Source of the DNA: Firmicutes bacterium UBA5010
GTDB taxonomy: Bacteria; Bacillota; Clostridia; Tissierellales; Sedimentibacteraceae
Reading direction: 5' to 3'
Assembly (NCBI GenBank): GCA_002396645.1
Contig: DGYI01000028.1
Span: 25,662 to 89,661, forward strand
Length of the DNA stretch: 64,000 nucleotides
Part shown: positions 16,177 to 25,777 of the stretch, piece by piece
How the letters are laid out: every line of letters begins with the position of its first letter
Position numbering within the stretch: position 1 is the first letter of the stretch
Made by a program: the position numbers and the translations under genes
Notes under the pieces: model-generated
Told to the model about the DNA's origin: nothing
The model's input: only the letters and a program-made list of their open reading frames with translations
The model's database searches: none

Positions 16177-17214
16177 ATGATAGATTTAAAAGAATACGGC
16201 TGGAATTCGGATTATGAAGAAGAGATAAAAGAAGGATTAATTCCTGCAAGAATAATAGAGGTTCACAGAGATATGTATAAGGCTGTTTGTGAACACGGAG
16301 AGATTAACGCAAAGCTAAAAGGTACTTTTTACAAAGAAATCAAATATGACTGTGATATGCCTGTAGTTGGTGATTTTGTTTATTTGCAGTACAATCAATA
16401 CGGTGATTCATTAATCTCGAAATTGTGTAGAAGAAAAAGCAAGTTTTCAAGAACAGATTTCTCAGGTCATGCTGTGGGTTATGTTAAAACAATAAAAGAG
16501 CAAGTTGTTGCTGCAAATTTTGATTATGTTTTTATTATCGTTTCATTAAATCAGGACTTTAATATAAACAGGATTGAGAGATATATAGGAGCTGCAATTC
16601 AAAGCGGCGCTGAGCCGGTAATTGTACTCACTAAGGCTGACTTGAACAGTGATTATAAAAATTACGTTGAAGAATTAAAATTGCAGTATACAGATATAGA
16701 TGTTACTGCTGTGAGTTCTGTAACCGGATTCGGATTAGAATCCTTAGAAAAATACTTTAATAAAAGAAAAACCTTAGTGTTTTTAGGATCATCAGGTGTC
16801 GGAAAATCAAGTCTTGTTAACGCTGTTGCCGGTCAAAATATTATGAATGTAAACAGTATACGTGAAGATGATTCTAAGGGCAGGCATACAACTACCCACA
16901 GGCAGTTGATTATGCTTGATAAAACTATGATAATTGACACTCCCGGTATGAGAGAACTTGGAATGTGGAATGCGGAAGAAGGAATAAAAAGTACGTTTGC
17001 TGATATAGAAGACTTGATAAATGAATGTAAATTCTCAGATTGTTCTCATAAAAGCGAGCCGGGTTGTGCAGTTAAGCATGCTTTAAATACGGGAATTCTT
17101 GATGAAAAGAGATGGAAAAGATATTTGCAGCTCAGAGAGGAAAATACATTTGGAAAGCAAAAATCAGCTTATACCAAGAAAGAAAAACTTATAAAAAAAA
17201 TCAAAAATCAATAG
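16177..17214 (+). CDS. rsgA: RsgA-type circularly permuted GTPase
   Basis: This 345-residue small-subunit ribosome maturation GTPase has an N-terminal OB fold (about 20-105: IPARIIEVHRDMYKAVC), then the permuted G domain in order G4 LTKAD (about 150), G1 GSSGVGKS (204-211), G2/G3 GRHTTTHR and DTPGMRELG, then a zinc knuckle CKFSDCSHKSEPGC. It starts KEYGWNSDYEEE, a form with a longer N-terminus than the YloQ type, so it may be a paralogue of a housekeeping RsgA elsewhere. Its long leader with short ORFs and terminator hairpins suggests induction when ribosomes stall. GGAGGAAATA precedes ATG 16177. Confidence 0.9.
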   Translation: MIDLKEYGWNSDYEEEIKEGLIPARIIEVHRDMYKAVCEHGEINAKLKGTFYKEIKYDCDMPVVGDFVYLQYNQYGDSLISKLCRRKSKFSRTDFSGHAVGYVKTIKEQVVAANFDYVFIIVSLNQDFNINRIERYIGAAIQSGAEPVIVLTKADLNSDYKNYVEELKLQYTDIDVTAVSSVTGFGLESLEKYFNKRKTLVFLGSSGVGKSSLVNAVAGQNIMNVNSIREDDSKGRHTTTHRQLIMLDKTMIIDTPGMRELGMWNAEEGIKSTFADIEDLINECKFSDCSHKSEPGCAVKHALNTGILDEKRWKRYLQLREENTFGKQKSAYTKKEKLIKKIKNQ

Positions 17215-17223
17215 AGGTGATAG

Positions 17224-17469
17224 CGTGAAAAAAACACAAGCGAATATCCTTCAAAAAATGAAATAGCAATTGGTATAGAAGTATTAAAAGAGCATCAGAA
17301 TAAGGGTATAGCTAAAAAAATGACTGAGATGTTTCTGAATGAAGCAAGTAAAAAAAATCTTACGGTATACTGGGAATGTTGGAAGAACAATCTGGCTTCG
17401 GTAAATACGGCAATATCATGCGGGTTTGAAAAAATAGCAGATTATCCTGTAATTTTTATTGAGTTATAA
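17224..17469 (+). pseudogene. N-terminally truncated GNAT acetyltransferase remnant
   Basis: The frame gives SKNEIAIGIEVLKEHQNKGI, then AKKMTEMFLNEASKK, WECWKNNLASVNTAISCGFEK and a stop at 17469, i.e. motifs A and B of a GNAT. No ATG, GTG or TTG opens this frame after the in-frame stops at 17218-17223. A GTG with a good ribosome site at 17225 is one base out of frame and stops after 13 codons. The N-terminal half of the fold is missing. This is a decayed gene left between rsgA and a terminator. Confidence 0.75.
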
Positions 17470-17483
17470 ATATATCTGATAAA

Positions 17484-17521
17484 AAGGGCTGAGATTATAC
17501 AATTAAACAATCTCAGCCCTT
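17484..17521 (-). terminator. Terminator of the glycosyl-1-phosphate transferase gene
   Basis: A 13-bp perfect stem (AAGGGCTGAGATT with AATCTCAGCCCTT) lies just beyond the stop of the minus-strand gene. The T run (complement of 17481-17485) is on the minus-strand side, so it serves that gene, and perhaps weakly the other direction. Confidence 0.87.
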
Positions 17522-17528
17522 GAATATT

Positions 17529-18491
17529 CTAATAATTTAAAAGTGCAATAATAATTGAGAATAAGCCTAAACTCAAGGAAATTAAGCCTAAAAACATAAC
17601 GGTCTGCATTTGATTTAAGCCTTTTTTCATCAGCCTGTAATGAGCTTGGCTGTTATCTCCTACATATATTGGTTTTTTTTCTTTTATCCTTATAAATACC
17701 ACGTATATATTATCAAATATAGGAACTCCCAAAGCAATTATAGGAATCAATGTTGACAAAATAGTCGCTTGTTTCATAACTCCTCCAAGAGAAATCACGC
17801 CAAGCATAAAGCCTAAAAAGGTTGCACCCGAATCTCCCATAAGAATTTTTGAAGGAAATTTATTGTATTTTAAATATCCAAGGCATACTCCGACAAGAAC
17901 TACTGATATAAGTGCATATGAATGATATCCTTTTATCTGTGCGACAATAAATAACGTTGCCGCCGAAATACAGGAAATGCTTCCTGCCAAACCATCAATT
18001 CCGTCTGTGAAGTTTATAACGGTTGTAACACCGAACAGCCATAAAATAGTGAATATAAATTGGAGCCATATCGGTAAAGCAACATGAATATTATATATAG
18101 GCAAATAGAATCCTTCGAATCTTATATCTGCCCAAAATACCAATGCACAGGCAAGGATCTGTATTAAAAGCTTTGGCAATGCACGCAAATCTTTTCTGTT
18201 GATTTTATACCAATCATCAACTATACCTATAGAAAATATTAAAAATGAGCTTATAAAAATCAATAATATATCTGTTGAAAAATCTCTTGATACAGACATA
18301 AAAACAATCCAAAATATTGTGAATATTAAAACTGATGCCAAATATGGCTTAGGTTCAGTATGGATTTTTCTGGCGAGCAAATTAGGCTGCTCAACAAAAT
18401 TAATCTTCTTTGCAAATTGAATCATCTTAGGAGTAGCAACAAGCATTAGGACAAGAGATATGCTAAAGCCTAATAAATAGCTAAAATTCAT
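17529..18491 (-). CDS. tagO: UDP-GlcNAc:undecaprenyl-phosphate GlcNAc-1-phosphate transferase (TagO/WecA/MraY family)
   Basis: This 320-residue polytopic membrane enzyme should transfer a sugar-1-phosphate from a UDP-sugar to undecaprenyl phosphate at the inner face of the membrane, starting teichoic acid or other cell-wall polymer synthesis. About ten hydrophobic segments are present. Family motifs are GIVDDWYKI (Mg-binding DD), NFTDGIDGLAG, KILMGDSGATFLGF and the His-rich loop SQAHYRLMKKGLNQ. The HYRL version fits WecA/TagO better than MraY. It stands alone with its own promoter and terminator. Exact sugar is inferred. Confidence 0.88.
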   Translation of the reverse strand: MNFSYLLGFSISLVLMLVATPKMIQFAKKINFVEQPNLLARKIHTEPKPYLASVLIFTIFWIVFMSVSRDFSTDILLIFISSFLIFSIGIVDDWYKINRKDLRALPKLLIQILACALVFWADIRFEGFYLPIYNIHVALPIWLQFIFTILWLFGVTTVINFTDGIDGLAGSISCISAATLFIVAQIKGYHSYALISVVLVGVCLGYLKYNKFPSKILMGDSGATFLGFMLGVISLGGVMKQATILSTLIPIIALGVPIFDNIYVVFIRIKEKKPIYVGDNSQAHYRLMKKGLNQMQTVMFLGLISLSLGLFSIIIALLNY

Positions 18492-18567
18492 TTTCCACCT
18501 CGTATATTATGGTAATTAATATTTTAAATTTTGTATAAAAATAATTTTTACTTTTCAATCGATTTTT

Positions 18568-18596
18568 ATTATACTATAAATGTGCGATAATGTAAA
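18568..18596 (-). promoter_or_regulatory. Promoter of tagO-like gene
   Basis: On the minus strand TTTACA (complement of 18591-18596), 17 bp, TATAAT (complement of 18568-18573). It reads into the gene starting at 18491. Confidence 0.8.
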
Positions 18597-18748
18597 CATA
18601 TTGAAAAAATTTAGCGTTAAATCAAAAATAATGCGTAATGTTGTATGAAACAAGGAATAAGAAATAATTTAATCATAACAATCAATTATATATGGGTTTT
18701 ATTGTAAATGAATATATAGTATAATTAATTCGAGGTGAGTCGTATATT

Positions 18749-21541
18749 ATGAAAATTATATCAAAGCTATTAATAATTTTAACAATTTTAACCGTGATAG
18801 TCTTTGCACTGTTCGGTTGTTCTGTATCTGAAAGCTCAAAAGATTATATCGCTGATAATAAAATAATTAATGATATATTAGAAAAATTGAGTATATCAGA
18901 TGAAAAGCTTATTAAAGACCTTGTACAGATAGATAGTAATTATTATTTTATCTGTTTGTCTGAGGATAATAAGATACAAAAGCTATATAAATACAGAGAA
19001 AATGAAGATATAAAGCTGTTGTTTGAAAAGGATTATATAGAATTGCACGAGAGCGAAAAATTTTTGTATATATATTATGATGATATCAATTCTAAGTTAA
19101 AGCATAATATCGTATATATTAATGATTTTGAGAATGATTCGGTCAATGAACTTTATAGCTTCAATGATTCTGCAATTAAATTTTCAAATAAAAATGAATA
19201 TTTTGCAGTTTTGAATAATTTCTCTTTAACTATTTTTAAGGAAAATAAAACTATATACAATGATAAGCTAACCGTGGATGAGTATACGGAGCAGAATATA
19301 TCAGAGCTTAATCCTATCAATTCATTGGAATTTTCAAGTGATGATAAGATGTTGTTTGTAAGTTATTCTTTAAACAGTTTGAAAAATTTATTCTATAAAA
19401 TAGATTTATCCGGTTTAGATATAAAGGAATATTCATTTGATAAACATGGATATTACGGCGATGAGAGCTTTAAATTTAACCCTGATACAGGAGACGTTTT
19501 ATATGTATCAAGCTATATATATCCCGAGCACAGACATCCGGAAAATGATATGAGTGAGTATGATTTTTTGGAAAGTGCTTATAACAAAATTGAGTATAAA
19601 TATGATGATAAAGATAAGTTTTTATATTTGAGAAATATCTATACTCAGGAAATGTTTGTCGTAGATAAGCTTGAATCAAGCAATCAATCAGAATATGATT
19701 ATAATTTTACAAAAGACAATAAAATAGAAATAAACGGCAAAATAATAACAAAAGATATCAGAACTAAAGAAAATCTTGCATATACACAAATGTTTTCTGA
19801 AAATATGCGACCTGAAAATGCCGGCAGTACGCTAAAAATTGATGAAGAAGCTGCACAAAAAATATCAAAGTTTATAAAGGATAATTATGATATTGATTCA
19901 GAAGCAATATTTTCAATAGGATATAAAAATCTAAGCTATGTAATAGTTAATATACCGGGGTATCATATTTACAATAATAAATATGAACGATATGGCAACT
20001 CAACTATTGAACTGTGGCGATATGAAAACGGAGAATGTAAAAGATTGCTTTATAATCAAAATAATCTTTCTGTATATAATATGATAGATAAGGGCTATCT
20101 GATGATATCAGGATATCCAGGATATATAGTGAAATTTGACAGCAGTAATGATGTAATATATGAATCTAAATATACGGGTTTTTCGAAAAGTCCTGACAAT
20201 AAATATGTACTGATATATAATGGAAATGAATCTTTTTCTCTATTGGAGAATGATAAAATAGTTCTAAGTCATAATTTTTTTGGTAATGATGATATAAATA
20301 CTTTCTGGTATTATACAGTTGAGGAACTGGCAGAATATTGGTGGGATTTAGACTTTGGAAAACTTTATATTCTTATAGGACCTGCAACCAGACCTAGTAT
20401 GGATATATTTTGTGTTGATTTAGAAAATAAGCAAGTTCAGGAATATGATAAGATAAAATTCTGGTCAAATGAAGTCATAAATAAAGAATTAGGATATATT
20501 TATTTTGAAAACTCAGTATTTACCGGTGATCTTTACGGATATTATCAAGAATTATATATCAATAAAAAGTTCGGAAATTACATATATAATTTAAGAACAA
20601 ATGAAAAATTTTATTTGACTGATTATATTTCCTATAATTTGACAAAATCAAACGAAGATATAATTACATATTCTCAAGAGAATGGTAGTTCTGAATCTTC
20701 TAAGCTGACAATAGATATAGGTTTTTATATAGATAAGAATAGGATGACTTACCTAAATAGTATTAAAAATACTATCATAGAAAATAATGATAAGACTATA
20801 AGCATAGATGATATAGAGCTTTGTCAAATTTTCAATACAGATAAATCAAAGTATCAAATTGTAAAGATTGGTAAAAAAGATTCTGATAAATTTAACTATG
20901 AGCTGTGGAAGATTGACAAAGATAATTATGAGAAGATATCTGATAACGCAGATAAGATGTTTTTGACTAATAATCAAAAGACATTATGCATAGTATCTAA
21001 TAGCGGAGAATTGAAAGTTTATGATGAAAATTTTAATTGTATAATTGATGAGAATATTTATTCTGATAGACTTTTGAGCAAGTTTGATAAGTCTGCGCTT
21101 GAAATAGCTGATTATTATACAATGCAATTTGATAAGAATATATTTTTAACTATAAAGAGTGATAATATGCTTGTTGATACTGTAAATATAGATTTAATCA
21201 ATAAAAGGCTCAGCTTTACAGCAGATTTAGTAAGCTGTCCGTATGACAATTATTATATTGACCCAATAACAGGCTATCTGATTTATCAAACAGGTTCTTC
21301 TGTTATACAATATAATGAAGAATACAACTATTATAGTACGACTCATAAAAGCGATAATCGTTCACTTGTAGTAATTAATCTGCTTAATATGAAGAAACAG
21401 GAAATAGATAAGGATTACTGTTTCTATATATTAAACCTTGATTCAGATAAAAACAAATTATCTTACTCTAAATCATATGACGGGACATCTGTAGGTGGAG
21501 AAATTATATATAACTTCGATAAAGGTTTTATAAATTATTAA
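18749..21541 (+). CDS. Large lipoprotein of unknown function (930 residues)
   Basis: A basic N-terminus and a hydrophobic stretch end in a lipobox-like ALFGC with Cys24, so the protein is probably exported and lipid-anchored. The mature part is very rich in Asp, Asn, Lys, Tyr and Ile and shows repeated short units of the type 'KMFLTNNQKTLCIVSNSGEL' and 'YFICLSEDNKIQKLYKY', which suggest beta-propeller-like blades. I see no catalytic motif. GAGGTGA lies before ATG 18749; a TATAAT about 35 bp upstream gives its own promoter, and a terminator follows. Possibly a surface sensor or scaffold; not assignable. Confidence 0.7.
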   Translation: MKIISKLLIILTILTVIVFALFGCSVSESSKDYIADNKIINDILEKLSISDEKLIKDLVQIDSNYYFICLSEDNKIQKLYKYRENEDIKLLFEKDYIELHESEKFLYIYYDDINSKLKHNIVYINDFENDSVNELYSFNDSAIKFSNKNEYFAVLNNFSLTIFKENKTIYNDKLTVDEYTEQNISELNPINSLEFSSDDKMLFVSYSLNSLKNLFYKIDLSGLDIKEYSFDKHGYYGDESFKFNPDTGDVLYVSSYIYPEHRHPENDMSEYDFLESAYNKIEYKYDDKDKFLYLRNIYTQEMFVVDKLESSNQSEYDYNFTKDNKIEINGKIITKDIRTKENLAYTQMFSENMRPENAGSTLKIDEEAAQKISKFIKDNYDIDSEAIFSIGYKNLSYVIVNIPGYHIYNNKYERYGNSTIELWRYENGECKRLLYNQNNLSVYNMIDKGYLMISGYPGYIVKFDSSNDVIYESKYTGFSKSPDNKYVLIYNGNESFSLLENDKIVLSHNFFGNDDINTFWYYTVEELAEYWWDLDFGKLYILIGPATRPSMDIFCVDLENKQVQEYDKIKFWSNEVINKELGYIYFENSVFTGDLYGYYQELYINKKFGNYIYNLRTNEKFYLTDYISYNLTKSNEDIITYSQENGSSESSKLTIDIGFYIDKNRMTYLNSIKNTIIENNDKTISIDDIELCQIFNTDKSKYQIVKIGKKDSDKFNYELWKIDKDNYEKISDNADKMFLTNNQKTLCIVSNSGELKVYDENFNCIIDENIYSDRLLSKFDKSALEIADYYTMQFDKNIFLTIKSDNMLVDTVNIDLINKRLSFTADLVSCPYDNYYIDPITGYLIYQTGSSVIQYNEEYNYYSTTHKSDNRSLVVINLLNMKKQEIDKDYCFYILNLDSDKNKLSYSKSYDGTSVGGEIIYNFDKGFINY

Positions 21542-21587
21542 AATTAATTTAATATCATAAAAATAGGTATATATTCAAAGACTATTC

Positions 21588-21620
21588 AAAAAACTATCTG
21601 ATTTTATAGATAGTTTTTTT
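21588..21620 (+). terminator. Terminator of the lipoprotein gene
   Basis: AAAAAACTATCT (21588-21599) pairs with AGATAGTTTTTT (21608-21619), and the right arm runs into the T tract. Confidence 0.87.
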
Positions 21621-21621
21621 G

Positions 21622-21650
21622 TTGAAATCAAGTATTAAGAATGATATAAT
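21622..21650 (+). promoter_or_regulatory. Promoter of the miaB-mutS-mutL operon
   Basis: TTGAAA (21622-21627), 17 bp, extended TGATATAAT with -10 at 21645-21650. The following leader of about 90 bases has an 8-bp long-range stem, TCCTGCAT (21677-21684) with ATGCAGGA (21719-21726), ending ten bases before the ribosome site. Confidence 0.87.
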
Positions 21651-21744
21651 TAAACGATATGACATTTGTCTACAGATCCTGCATGAAACTAATCAACAAG
21701 TTTATAAATATTTTGAAAATGCAGGAAATTAACGGAGGAAATCA

Positions 21745-23097
21745 ATGAGTAATACTTTTCATATTTTAACATACGGATGTCAAATGAATGAGCACGATTC
21801 TGAAAAAATATGCGGTATGTTAAATTCAATAGGATATAAAGAAATAGATAATAATAAAGCAGACTTAGTTATTTTAAACACATGTTTAATAAGAGAAAAT
21901 GCGGCTCAGAAAGTATTCGGAAAGCTTGGAGCCTTAAAAGGTCTTAAAAGAAAAAATCCTGATATGCTTATAGCTGTCTGCGGATGTATGATGCAAAAGG
22001 AAGAGGTTAGAAAGCAAACCCTGAAAAGATGCCCTTTTATAGACATAATTTTCGGAACTAACAATATTCACGAGCTGCCGGATTTGATAAGAAAGGCTCA
22101 GATTGAGAAGCTAAAGGCTGTCAGCATAATAGAAAATACAGATGAAATACATGAGGAAATGCCAAAGGCGAGAAAATATGCTCATAAGGCACTTGTTAAT
22201 ATAACTTACGGCTGTAACAATTTTTGTACTTACTGTGTAGTTCCTTACACAAGAGGCAGAGAAAAGAGCAGAGAGCCTGAGGATATTTTAAATGAAATCA
22301 GAGATTTGGCCAATAGCGGCTGCAAGGAAGTAACCTTGCTTGGCCAAAATGTCAACTCCTATGGAAAAAGTCTTTCAAGAGAATACAGTTTTGCTGATTT
22401 ATTAAGAGCAGTCAGTGAAATAGAAGGCATAGAATTTATCAGATTTATGACATCTCACCCTAAGGATTTATCAGATGATTTGATTAAGGCTATCAAGGAA
22501 TCAGATAAGCTTTGCAATCATGTGCATTTACCTGTTCAATCGGGAAGTACAAAGATTTTAAGGGATATGAACAGAAATTATACAAGAGAGCATTACCTTG
22601 AGCTTGTGCAAAAAATAAGACAAGAAATACCGGACGCAGCAATTACTACAGATATAATTGTAGGTTTCCCGGGAGAAACAGAAGAAGATTTTATGGAAAC
22701 AGTTGATTTAGTTAAAACTGTGCAATATGAGTCGGCATTTACTTTCCTTTATTCTACGAGAGAGGGAACAAAGGCGGCCCTTATGGAGAATCAAATACCT
22801 GAAGATGAAAAGCATAAAAGATTTAACATTCTTTTGGATGAACTGTATCCTATAGTGCTTGACAAAAACGAAGAATGTATAGGCAAAACATATAAAATAC
22901 TTGTAGATGAAGTAAGTAAAGGCTCAGATGAGTTTTTGACAGGAAGAACAGAGCACTTCAGATTAGTCCACTTTAAAGGAGATAAAAGCTTAATAGGCAA
23001 GGTCGTAAAGATAAAAATCGAAAGTGCAAAAACATTTTTCCTCGAGGGAACTATTGTTGATAATATTATAAATGAAAATAATATTATTAATGTTTAA
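21745..23097 (+). CDS. miaB: tRNA-2-methylthio-N6-dimethylallyladenosine synthase MiaB
   Basis: This 450-residue radical SAM methylthiotransferase converts i6A37 to ms2i6A37 in tRNAs reading UNN codons. The N-terminal UPF0004 domain holds three Cys for the auxiliary 4Fe-4S cluster (LTYGCQMNEHDSE, NTCLIRENA, CGCMMQ). The radical SAM cluster motif is CNNFCTYC (C-x3-C-x2-C) followed by VVPYTRGRE, and a TRAM RNA-binding domain ends the protein. It is the first gene of the operon with mutS 32 bp downstream, as in Bacillus. MiaA, the enzyme making its substrate, is encoded three genes later. Confidence 0.97.
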   Translation: MSNTFHILTYGCQMNEHDSEKICGMLNSIGYKEIDNNKADLVILNTCLIRENAAQKVFGKLGALKGLKRKNPDMLIAVCGCMMQKEEVRKQTLKRCPFIDIIFGTNNIHELPDLIRKAQIEKLKAVSIIENTDEIHEEMPKARKYAHKALVNITYGCNNFCTYCVVPYTRGREKSREPEDILNEIRDLANSGCKEVTLLGQNVNSYGKSLSREYSFADLLRAVSEIEGIEFIRFMTSHPKDLSDDLIKAIKESDKLCNHVHLPVQSGSTKILRDMNRNYTREHYLELVQKIRQEIPDAAITTDIIVGFPGETEEDFMETVDLVKTVQYESAFTFLYSTREGTKAALMENQIPEDEKHKRFNILLDELYPIVLDKNEECIGKTYKILVDEVSKGSDEFLTGRTEHFRLVHFKGDKSLIGKVVKIKIESAKTFFLEGTIVDNIINENNIINV

Positions 23098-23129
23098 GGG
23101 ACTATATTTTAGGTTTTGGAGGTTAGATA

Positions 23130-25772
23130 ATGACTTATAAACTAACGCCTATGATGCAGCAATATTTGGAATTAAAAGAAAACTATAAGGATTGTATCGT
23201 CTTATACAGACTCGGGGATTTTTACGAGATGTTTTTCGATGATGCTATAGTTGCATCAAAGGTACTTGAAATAGCATTAACAGGCAGAGATTGCGGTCTG
23301 GAAGAGAGAGCTCCTATGTGCGGAGTTCCTCATCATGCCATAGATAATTATATACCCAAGTTGATAGAAAACGGTTTAAAGGTTGCTATTTGTGAGCAGA
23401 TGGAAGATGCCGCAACAGCAAAGGGAATAGTAAAAAGAGATGTTGTAAGAGTTATAACCCCAGGTACGATAATTGACCAGAATATGCTTGATGATAAGGC
23501 AAATAACTATTTATGCAGTATATATCTTAACGGCAATAGCTTTGGTATGGCTTATGTTGACGTGTCTACAGGCGATTTGCTGATTACTGAATATGATTCA
23601 TACAATATAAATGCTTTAAAAGATACAATTACAGCAGAGATTATAAAAATCAATCCATCTGAAACTATTTCCAATTCATTTATACATAACGATATAATAG
23701 ATGCAAAGATAAATTGTCTTGGTAAAATAAATACATTTGAAGATTATAAGGAGCTTATATTAAAGCATTTTAACTCGGCTTCATTAGATAATATCTTAAA
23801 AAGTGAAACACTTGGAATGTCTGATAATTCCAATGCTATTATGGCACTTGGCATTATCTTGGAATATTTATATGAAACTCAAAAAATCTCTTTGGAGCAT
23901 ATAAATAAGATTCAGAGCTATAAAATCGGTGATTATGTTCAATTGGACAGCAGCACCAGAAGAAATCTTGAATTGACGGAAACAATGCGCGGGAAAAAGG
24001 GACAAGGCACTCTTTATCATATAATAGATTATACTATGACTGCAATGGGCGGCAGACTTCTTAAAAAATGGATAGAGGAGCCGTTAAGATCACAAAGTTT
24101 AATAAATCAAAGACTTGATTCCGTGTCAGAGCTATATGATAACGTTATGGTTTCTAATAATATTAAAGAATATATGAAGAAAATATATGACATAGAGAGA
24201 CTTATCGGAAGAATAGTTTACGGAAATTGCAACGGAAGAGATATGATAGCTCTTAAGCAGTCTATATCAAATTTACCTGACTTTAAGTCAGAGCTTTCAT
24301 TTACCGAAGCGGAACTGATTAAAGAAATATATAGTAAGTTTGATGTTTTGTCAGATGTTTTCGAGCTTTTAGAAAAAGCGATAGTTGAGGAGCCGCCTAT
24401 ATCTGTTAAAGAGGGCGGAATCATTAAGTCAGGATTTAATGCTGAGCTTGATGAGATTAAGGAGATATCGATTCACGGCAAGGAATGGATATCTAATTTG
24501 CAAAATACCGAGCGTGAAAAAACAGGCATCAAAAACCTAAAAATAGGATATAACAAGATATTCGGATATTACATAGAAATAAGCCAGTCAAACGTAAAAA
24601 ATGCTCCGGATTACTACACAAGAAAGCAAACCTTAGCAAATTGTGAAAGATTTGTAACTCCTGAACTTAAAGAAATGGAATCAAAAATACTTAATGCTGA
24701 TGAACAGATTATGAAGCTGGAGTATAATTTGTTTCTTGAAATAAGACAATATATAAAGGAGCAGATTACGCGTATTCAAAAAACCGCTCATGATATTGCA
24801 GTAATTGATACTATAAATTCCCTTGCTATAGCAGCTGTTAAAAATAATTATGTAAGACCGAAGATTAACAGCTCTAACTATATAAACATAATTGAGGGCA
24901 GACATCCTGTTATTGAAAAGCTGATAAAAAATGAGATGTTTGTGCCTAATGACACTGTAATAGACAATAAAAAGCTTAGAATGTCCATTATAACAGGACC
25001 GAATATGGCAGGTAAATCAACGTATATGAGACAGGTTGCACTGATTACACTTCTTGCGCATGTAGGAAGCTTCATACCTGCTAAGGAAGCGGATATCTGC
25101 ATAGTAGACAAGATATTTACACGTGTAGGTGCAAGTGATGATTTAGCTCAGGGACAAAGTACATTTATGGTTGAAATGTCTGAGGTATCTAATATACTTA
25201 AAAATGCAACTGAAAACAGCTTGCTTATATTGGATGAAATCGGCAGAGGTACAAGTACATATGACGGACTCAGCATTGCCTGGTCTGTAGTAGAATATAT
25301 AACTAAAAAAATTAAAGCAAAGACGCTGTTTGCTACACATTATCATGAGCTTTCGGAACTTGAGGGCAAAATGGACTGTATAAAGAACTTCAGAATTTTA
25401 ATAAAAGAATCCGGAGATAAAATAACTTTCCTCAGAAAGATTGCCGAGGGAAGCGTGGACAAGAGCTATGGTATTCAGGTAGCTAATCTTGCGGGACTTC
25501 CTCAAGAGGTTATAAACCGTGCAAAAGAAATCATATCACAGCTTGAAGAAAATGATATAAACAGACCTTTTACTTCTAATAAGAAAAAGGAGCTTATAAG
25601 AGATAAATTTCAATTATCAATGTTTGCAGGATTAGAAAATACAGAGACGGACAATAAATATAAAGACTTTGTAGAGGAAAATATCAACAATATAGATGTA
25701 AATTCATTGACTCCGATGGATGCAATGAATTTGTTGAACGAATTGATTAAAAAATCTAAAACGATCGGGTGA
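23130..25772 (+). CDS. mutS: DNA mismatch repair protein MutS
   Basis: This 880-residue mismatch sensor is of usual length. The mismatch-reading Phe-x-Glu is F31-Y-E33 in GDFYEMFFDD. Connector, lever and clamp domains follow. The ABC-type ATPase has Walker A G623-PNMAGKST, the ABC motif region STFMVEMSE, Walker B LLILDEIGRGTSTYDGLS and the H-loop ATHYHEL. The C-terminal tail TPMDAMNLLNELI is the beta-clamp/dimer region seen in bacteria. It ends only 5 bases before mutL, so the two partners are translated together. Confidence 0.98.
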   Translation: MTYKLTPMMQQYLELKENYKDCIVLYRLGDFYEMFFDDAIVASKVLEIALTGRDCGLEERAPMCGVPHHAIDNYIPKLIENGLKVAICEQMEDAATAKGIVKRDVVRVITPGTIIDQNMLDDKANNYLCSIYLNGNSFGMAYVDVSTGDLLITEYDSYNINALKDTITAEIIKINPSETISNSFIHNDIIDAKINCLGKINTFEDYKELILKHFNSASLDNILKSETLGMSDNSNAIMALGIILEYLYETQKISLEHINKIQSYKIGDYVQLDSSTRRNLELTETMRGKKGQGTLYHIIDYTMTAMGGRLLKKWIEEPLRSQSLINQRLDSVSELYDNVMVSNNIKEYMKKIYDIERLIGRIVYGNCNGRDMIALKQSISNLPDFKSELSFTEAELIKEIYSKFDVLSDVFELLEKAIVEEPPISVKEGGIIKSGFNAELDEIKEISIHGKEWISNLQNTEREKTGIKNLKIGYNKIFGYYIEISQSNVKNAPDYYTRKQTLANCERFVTPELKEMESKILNADEQIMKLEYNLFLEIRQYIKEQITRIQKTAHDIAVIDTINSLAIAAVKNNYVRPKINSSNYINIIEGRHPVIEKLIKNEMFVPNDTVIDNKKLRMSIITGPNMAGKSTYMRQVALITLLAHVGSFIPAKEADICIVDKIFTRVGASDDLAQGQSTFMVEMSEVSNILKNATENSLLILDEIGRGTSTYDGLSIAWSVVEYITKKIKAKTLFATHYHELSELEGKMDCIKNFRILIKESGDKITFLRKIAEGSVDKSYGIQVANLAGLPQEVINRAKEIISQLEENDINRPFTSNKKKELIRDKFQLSMFAGLENTETDNKYKDFVEENINNIDVNSLTPMDAMNLLNELIKKSKTIG

Positions 25773-25777
25773 TTTTA

